Shown here one piece after another: positions 31,060 to 34,409 of a stretch of DNA of 34,409 nucleotides. How positions within the stretch are numbered: position 1 is the stretch's first letter; every line of letters begins with the position of its first letter. The position numbers and the translations under genes are program-made. Origin of the DNA: Euryarchaeota archaeon SCGC AAA252-I15 (lineage in GTDB: Archaea; Altiarchaeota; Altiarchaeia; IMC4; SCGC-AAA252-I15); assembly GCA_000402775.1 (NCBI GenBank), contig AQSC01000048.1:1-34409 (forward strand), in the 5' to 3' direction. The notes below the pieces were generated by a model. That model was not told the origin of the DNA. It ran no database searches and saw nothing but the letters and a program-made list of their open reading frames with translations.

Positions 31060-32934
31060 TTACGTTAACTGGTTGGGCAGTATGTAGTCTCCGAGTTCTT
31101 CTTGTGCTTGTTCGAGCCGGTCTTTTTGTTCCTTGAGTACTTTGTAGAGTATTTCCGGGGTGTCTGGGACTTTTTCCTTGTAGATTACGATTATACGGTC
31201 GATTTTCGCGACAAGCTCTGGAACACGGATTGTGAACTGGGTGTTGTAATCCTCTTTCGAGTAGTCTTTCCCAAGGACGTCGTTGAACAAATCTTTAAGG
31301 TCCTCGTAGTGGGGTATGAATCCTGTGGGCGTCTTTATTGCTTCTACTTCCCCGCGAACCCTTTTTTCCATCCACTTAACCCAAACCCTCTTATCCTGCA
31401 TTCCGTTCAAGTAGTTTCCATCATCGCCCTTCAAAAAGTAGTTTACACCAAAAATCAGGGGTGGTTTACTCGCTTTTCCACCAAGGTCAATGTTGACTTG
31501 AATGTAACGGCCGATTGGAATTGAGAGGAAGTCTAGATTAGACATTGGATTAAATGTTCTAACACCCTCCTGACCCAAGGTCGCGGCAGTAGTCTCGCTT
31601 TCTAGAGTAGCACCCTTAGTGATTACACCGTGCACCCAATCAAAAGCCTGTTCTAGTGGGATTGAAGTGTCGGAATCCCTGCCCCCGTAGATCACGCCCG
31701 CTAATTTGACACCGTTTGAATCATTGAGCAATTCATCAGCGTTTTCGAGGGATGATATAGCCACAGTATAACGCGCGTTCTTATGTGAGATTGAGACTTC
31801 CTTGTCGTCTGGGCCTTTTTTGCCTGGAGTCCACTCTCCAGAATGGTTTACGCCGGAAACAGGGGGCTTGCGACCGTCTCCGGTCCAACGGGGTGTTCCG
31901 TCCTCGTCGAGTACGTTCGAGAAGATGACTTCATTAGGTGTTGTGAGAGTCTTGTAGATTAGGGGGTCACCCTTCTCGTTTACGTCGCCGATTATGCCAA
32001 ACATCCCTTGCTCAACATTCACGGCACGGAACACTCCATCAATGACCTTAAAATAAGCGATGTCGTCACCCACAATAGTTTCACCAGACATCATCGCAGT
32101 AGACGTTTTCCCGCACATGCTGGGGTAGGCGCCTGCAAAATACGTCACCCGATTTCCTAGCCCATGCACTCCCATGATGAACATGTGCTCGCAAAGCCAA
32201 CCCTCCGTTGAAGCCCTTTGAATCGCCAGTCGCATTGCAAGTTTTTTCGGGCCGATAGTGTTTCCACCATACTGAGTGTTTGCGGAGTAAACCGTGTCGG
32301 AAGCAAGGTCTATGTAAACCCTACGTTCATCAATGTTTGCGCAAACAGCGCCGTCAAGCTCGCCGGCACTGTGAACGAACTTTAAAAAATCATCTGATCC
32401 ACCTAACCGCTTGAACTGCTCGAATCCGGGCCTGAAGAGGAGTGTTCCATTATGCGCTACGTAAGCTGAATCAGTAACCTGGACGCATGAAATGCTGAAT
32501 TCCGAGTCGACTGGACCCAGGCACAGGAACATGATGTACAACTCTTTTCCTCTGCAAGTCCCTTCCAGAATTTCATGTACTTTCTTAAGTCCTTCCTCAC
32601 GGTCGAGTGAATTGATGTTTTGACCCAGGTCAACTCCTTGGGGGAGTAGGAGTTTTGTGTTCTCCTTGTCGCGGGCTTGGTCGAAGTAGCCGTCGTAATG
32701 GATGGTCTGTCCGGGAAGCTTTAATTGTTTTTCATCCCCGTTTTCAATTGCTTTTAAGCGGATGTATTCGATGTCTTTATCATCGTCTGTGCAGACGAAT
32801 ACGCTTTCAGGTTTTAAGTGTTTGATGTATTTGCTTAGGAATTCATTTAAGTGGGGGTTGGAAATAATTGATATTTTCCCATAATTTTCTTCCCCCAACT
32901 TTTCCTCTAGATTGATTTCAGCTGTTTCATTCAT
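31060..32934 (-). CDS. pckG: Phosphoenolpyruvate carboxykinase (GTP)
   Basis: 624 aa, the usual length of GTP-dependent PEPCK, which interconverts oxaloacetate and PEP with GTP/GDP. The GTP-binding P-loop with the reactive Cys reads YPSMCGKTSTAMM near 273-285, where consensus is FPSACGKTN. The metal/substrate region G-E-T-I-V-G-D-D-I-A, the RWTGDGRKPP segment and GGRDSDTSIPLEQAFDW are all present. The archaeal branch is suggested by the short basic C-terminus. It joins anaplerosis or gluconeogenesis in the cytoplasm. The ATG at 32934 lies about 26 bases after TTAACATATC, so it is probably leaderless. It is the downstream neighbour of rps8e and ends in TAA with a hairpin behind. Confidence 0.95.
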   Translation of the reverse strand: MNETAEINLEEKLGEENYGKISIISNPHLNEFLSKYIKHLKPESVFVCTDDDKDIEYIRLKAIENGDEKQLKLPGQTIHYDGYFDQARDKENTKLLLPQGVDLGQNINSLDREEGLKKVHEILEGTCRGKELYIMFLCLGPVDSEFSISCVQVTDSAYVAHNGTLLFRPGFEQFKRLGGSDDFLKFVHSAGELDGAVCANIDERRVYIDLASDTVYSANTQYGGNTIGPKKLAMRLAIQRASTEGWLCEHMFIMGVHGLGNRVTYFAGAYPSMCGKTSTAMMSGETIVGDDIAYFKVIDGVFRAVNVEQGMFGIIGDVNEKGDPLIYKTLTTPNEVIFSNVLDEDGTPRWTGDGRKPPVSGVNHSGEWTPGKKGPDDKEVSISHKNARYTVAISSLENADELLNDSNGVKLAGVIYGGRDSDTSIPLEQAFDWVHGVITKGATLESETTAATLGQEGVRTFNPMSNLDFLSIPIGRYIQVNIDLGGKASKPPLIFGVNYFLKGDDGNYLNGMQDKRVWVKWMEKRVRGEVEAIKTPTGFIPHYEDLKDLFNDVLGKDYSKEDYNTQFTIRVPELVAKIDRIIVIYKEKVPDTPEILYKVLKEQKDRLEQAQEELGDYILPNQLT

Positions 32935-32980
32935 TTTTCACCAGTAGGTGTCAGTGATATGTTAATTCAGCAGTAAGTGT

Positions 32981-33334
32981 TTACGCAATCATTGCGTTTA
33001 AGACACCGTCTTGTCCCGGCCTCGACGTCACCTTCACTTTAATGTCTTTTCCATCCGGAGTTTTTACCGATAAAAGTGCGCCCTTAGTTATTATTTTTCG
33101 GCGAGTGTAATCCCTGTTAGCAGGGTTTTCCTCCAACCCAATGATTTCGCACACAACCGGATTGCCTTCCAATACGACATTAATGGATTTGCTTGTTACA
33201 AGCTTTTCCTTAGAGGCTCCGCCCTTAGAATTAACTTTCTTAATTTTTTTGTCGCCTATTTGCGTTTCAGTGAAAATACCACCACAATGCGCCTTCCGCT
33301 TCTTACTTGCCCGAGTTATTTTTCCGTGATACAT
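32981..33334 (-). CDS. rps8e: 30S ribosomal protein S8e
   Basis: 117 aa, typical for archaeal S8e. The C-terminal signature NPANRDYTRRKIITKGALL followed by VTSRPGQDGVLNAMI is diagnostic. The N-terminus MYHGKITRASKKRK is basic as usual. S8e binds the small subunit in archaea and eukaryotes, so this gene fixes the domain of life. A TATATA box near 33365-33370 lies about 33 bases before the ATG. Stop TAA. Confidence 0.95.
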   Translation of the reverse strand: MYHGKITRASKKRKAHCGGIFTETQIGDKKIKKVNSKGGASKEKLVTSKSINVVLEGNPVVCEIIGLEENPANRDYTRRKIITKGALLSVKTPDGKDIKVKVTSRPGQDGVLNAMIA

Positions 33335-33374
33335 TTTTTCGTCTCAGTATATAGGAATTTAGGGTATATAAAAG

Positions 33375-33527
33375 CTAGTTGGGATAACGTATCGCCTTTC
33401 CGAACTTCTTGTAGGTGAATGATTTACCCTCTAAAGACAATTTTCTTATGAACTCCAAATCCTCACTATGAGAACCCGTCTTGTGAGATAATATCTCGTC
33501 TCCTTCACGCCAAATAAATTCTGCCAT
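33375..33527 (-). CDS. Small basic protein (50 aa)
   Basis: An ATG at 33527 opens 50 codons (MAEFIWREGDEILSHK...) ending at TAG 33375, just upstream of the rps8e promoter. A textbook Shine-Dalgarno GGGGGTGAT lies 5 bases before the ATG, which makes real translation likely. The protein is basic toward its end (FTYKKFGKAIRYPN), with no Cys or membrane segment. No family is recognised; closeness to rps8e might suggest a translation link, but this is a guess. Confidence 0.65.
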   Translation of the reverse strand: MAEFIWREGDEILSHKTGSHSEDLEFIRKLSLEGKSFTYKKFGKAIRYPN

Positions 33528-33736
33528 CAAACATCACCCCCATGTAGGGAAAAATGCTCCTAAAAAAAAAGTGAAATTATAATTAGGATTTAAAATATAA
33601 AAGAAAAGTGAAAACCGTTTTTCGCACAAAAAACCGTTTCCACACAAAAAGTCAAACAGTAACGTGTTTAGGAGGTATTATACAATACATTCTGATTTTT
33701 AAAGGTTATTTTTAATGACTAATTGGTGGTTGATTT
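33528..33736. other. AT-rich intergenic region with a 19-bp tandem repeat
   Basis: No gene is seen in these 209 bp. The left end holds the SD and upstream region of the 50-aa protein. At 33611-33648 a 19-bp unit beginning AAAACCGTTT occurs twice with small changes. Around 33696-33705 a TTTTTAAAGG box precedes the lipoprotein gene. Confidence 0.6.
33611..33648. repeat. Two copies of a 19-bp tandem repeat
   Basis: AAAACCGTTT starts both copies (33611 and 33630), each followed by a C/A-rich tail. On either strand this could be a regulator site between two divergent genes; nothing shows which. Confidence 0.5.
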
Positions 33737-34291
33737 GTGGAAATCAAAAAGATCGCACTATTTTTGATTCTGGTAGTAGGGATGGTGCTGGTGAATGGAT
33801 GTATTGATAATGTAACAACAACCACATCTTCCACAACTTACCGCAGTTATGGTCTACGTGAGAGTACAGAATGTGCTGGATGTCTATTCATTAGCTCGAA
33901 TTACCGCCCACATAAACTAAAAAACTTTGTCAACTTTGATACTCTGAGTGAAAGAGCTAAAGGGATGAACTATATTGTTTCCTTACATGATTATCCACCA
34001 TCAAGAGAAGTAAATCAAACAAGCTTTAAGCGTGTTATTGAGATAAAAAAGAATATTGAAAACTATACAGCTCAGATCATATTATCTGAGATATCCCATC
34101 CAAACGAGACGAGAGTACAGTCTGTCGATAGAGTGTACTTTGGTGTGACCTGTGACTTCAAATTTGCCAGACCAAGAATGATTGAAGTCTTGGATGAACT
34201 AGGTGTGTGGATTCAGGGTTATCCTCCTCACTACACGGGGTTGCCCGATGATCAGAACGAGGTGGTAGATTGTACACTAGGTATTTACTAA
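33737..34291 (+). CDS. Putative lipoprotein of unknown function
   Basis: 184 aa from a GTG at 33737 with GGTGG upstream. Basic residues, a hydrophobic stretch and the lipobox-like L-V-N-G-C (Cys22) suggest a lipid-anchored exported protein, followed by a Thr/Ser-rich linker (VTTTTSSTTY). The remaining 145 residues contain ECAGC near 42-46, more Cys near 146 and 179, and an HDYPPSRE segment. I recognise no family. Composition is AT-rich. It stands alone between the ribosomal gene and a hairpin. Confidence 0.7.
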   Translation: MEIKKIALFLILVVGMVLVNGCIDNVTTTTSSTTYRSYGLRESTECAGCLFISSNYRPHKLKNFVNFDTLSERAKGMNYIVSLHDYPPSREVNQTSFKRVIEIKKNIENYTAQIILSEISHPNETRVQSVDRVYFGVTCDFKFARPRMIEVLDELGVWIQGYPPHYTGLPDDQNEVVDCTLGIY

Positions 34292-34308
34292 TTTGGAGGT
34301 AAGAGAAT

Positions 34309-34356
34309 ATGAAAAATAAATATCCGCGGCCTGAAGGCCGCGGTATTTTATGTTAG
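34309..34356 (+). CDS. Very short ORF (15 aa) with strong SD reading into a hairpin
   Basis: GGAGGT lies 8 bases before ATG 34309, the best SD in this stretch, yet the ORF (MKNKYPRPEGRGILC) is only 15 codons and contains the whole stem-loop at 34324-34343. It may be accidental, or a regulatory leader whose translation would melt the terminator-like hairpin. Confidence 0.25.
   Translation: MKNKYPRPEGRGILC
34324..34350. terminator. Strong GC hairpin with T-rich tail
   Basis: CCGCGGCC pairs perfectly with GGCCGCGG around a TGAA loop and is followed by TATTTTAT on the plus strand. It lies between the lipoprotein gene and a likely convergent gene, so it may terminate both. Confidence 0.65.
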
Positions 34357-34409
34357 TTAGGCGTATTGGATTATTCGGGTTTGTCTTGAATCCAAATCCT
34401 CTATTTCGC
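34357..34409 (-). CDS. Possible C-terminal end of a convergent gene, cut by the window edge
   Basis: One minus-strand frame is open from the right edge to a TAA at 34357 and reads EIEDLDSRQTRIIQYA at its end. The sequence looks protein-like and sits next to a terminator hairpin, but 16 residues are too few for identification. Confidence 0.3.
   Translation of the reverse strand, partial: EIEDLDSRQTRIIQYA

Overview
The window is archaeal. It carries ribosomal protein S8e, a stand-alone GMP synthase ATP-PPase subunit, an archaeal-type hypoxanthine/guanine phosphoribosyltransferase, GTP-type PEP carboxykinase, Sep-tRNA:Cys-tRNA synthase and a DUF131 membrane protein. It also shows TATA boxes about 25 bases before many near-leaderless start codons. 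tRNA-dependent cysteine synthesis points to a euryarchaeal or related uncultured lineage; the Ser/Thr-rich linkers and CGNxxC Cys-rich surface proteins resemble those of uncultured archaea. I cannot name the species. I saw no rRNA, tRNA, CRISPR array or insertion sequence.

Layout. 1-598: left-truncated unknown gene (-). 640-673: divergent promoter. 673-3799 (+): hpt, a PurF-like protein lacking the catalytic N-terminal Cys, and an MFS transporter. 3801-5543 (+): 2-isopropylmalate synthase preceded by what looks like a leucine attenuator, with a 32-codon ORF ending in a Leu run and two competing RNA helices. 5574-9411 (-): a small membrane protein with a SepCysS-like N-terminal motif, a Tat-signal radical SAM protein, and a membrane-embedded spermidine-synthase-like protein whose TATA box sits inside a perfect 22-bp palindrome. 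9499-14424 (-): an operon of surface proteins (small ORF, membrane-anchored protein, subtilase, Ig-like protein, tail-fibre-like protein) that looks more AT-rich than its surroundings. 14547-16502 (-): ThiI-like PP-loop protein, SepCysS and a 58-aa helical protein, probably a tRNA-dependent cysteine module. 16532-16774 (-): DUF131. 16817-20456 (+): PhoU-like DUF47, PiT transporter, beta-propeller membrane protein. 20498-20959 (+): zinc-ribbon protein.

20967-29994 (-) is one long operon of secreted or membrane proteins: a two-TM pilin-like protein, a giant Cys-rich/VWA protein, a papain-family protein, a DUF333 protein, a transglutaminase-like protein and an Ig-like anchored protein. The giant protein and the papain protein are in the same frame, separated by one TAG inside a run of repeated domains. 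30001-33527 (-) returns to housekeeping: guaAB, pckG, rps8e and a 50-aa protein. 33737-34291 (+) is a putative lipoprotein, followed by a strong hairpin and the likely tail of a convergent gene.

The observations most worth following are the leucine leader upstream of leuA, the in-frame TAG in the surface protease, the compact SepCysS/ThiI-like/small-protein cluster with a SepCysS-like motif in an unrelated membrane protein, and the TATA-spanning palindrome.
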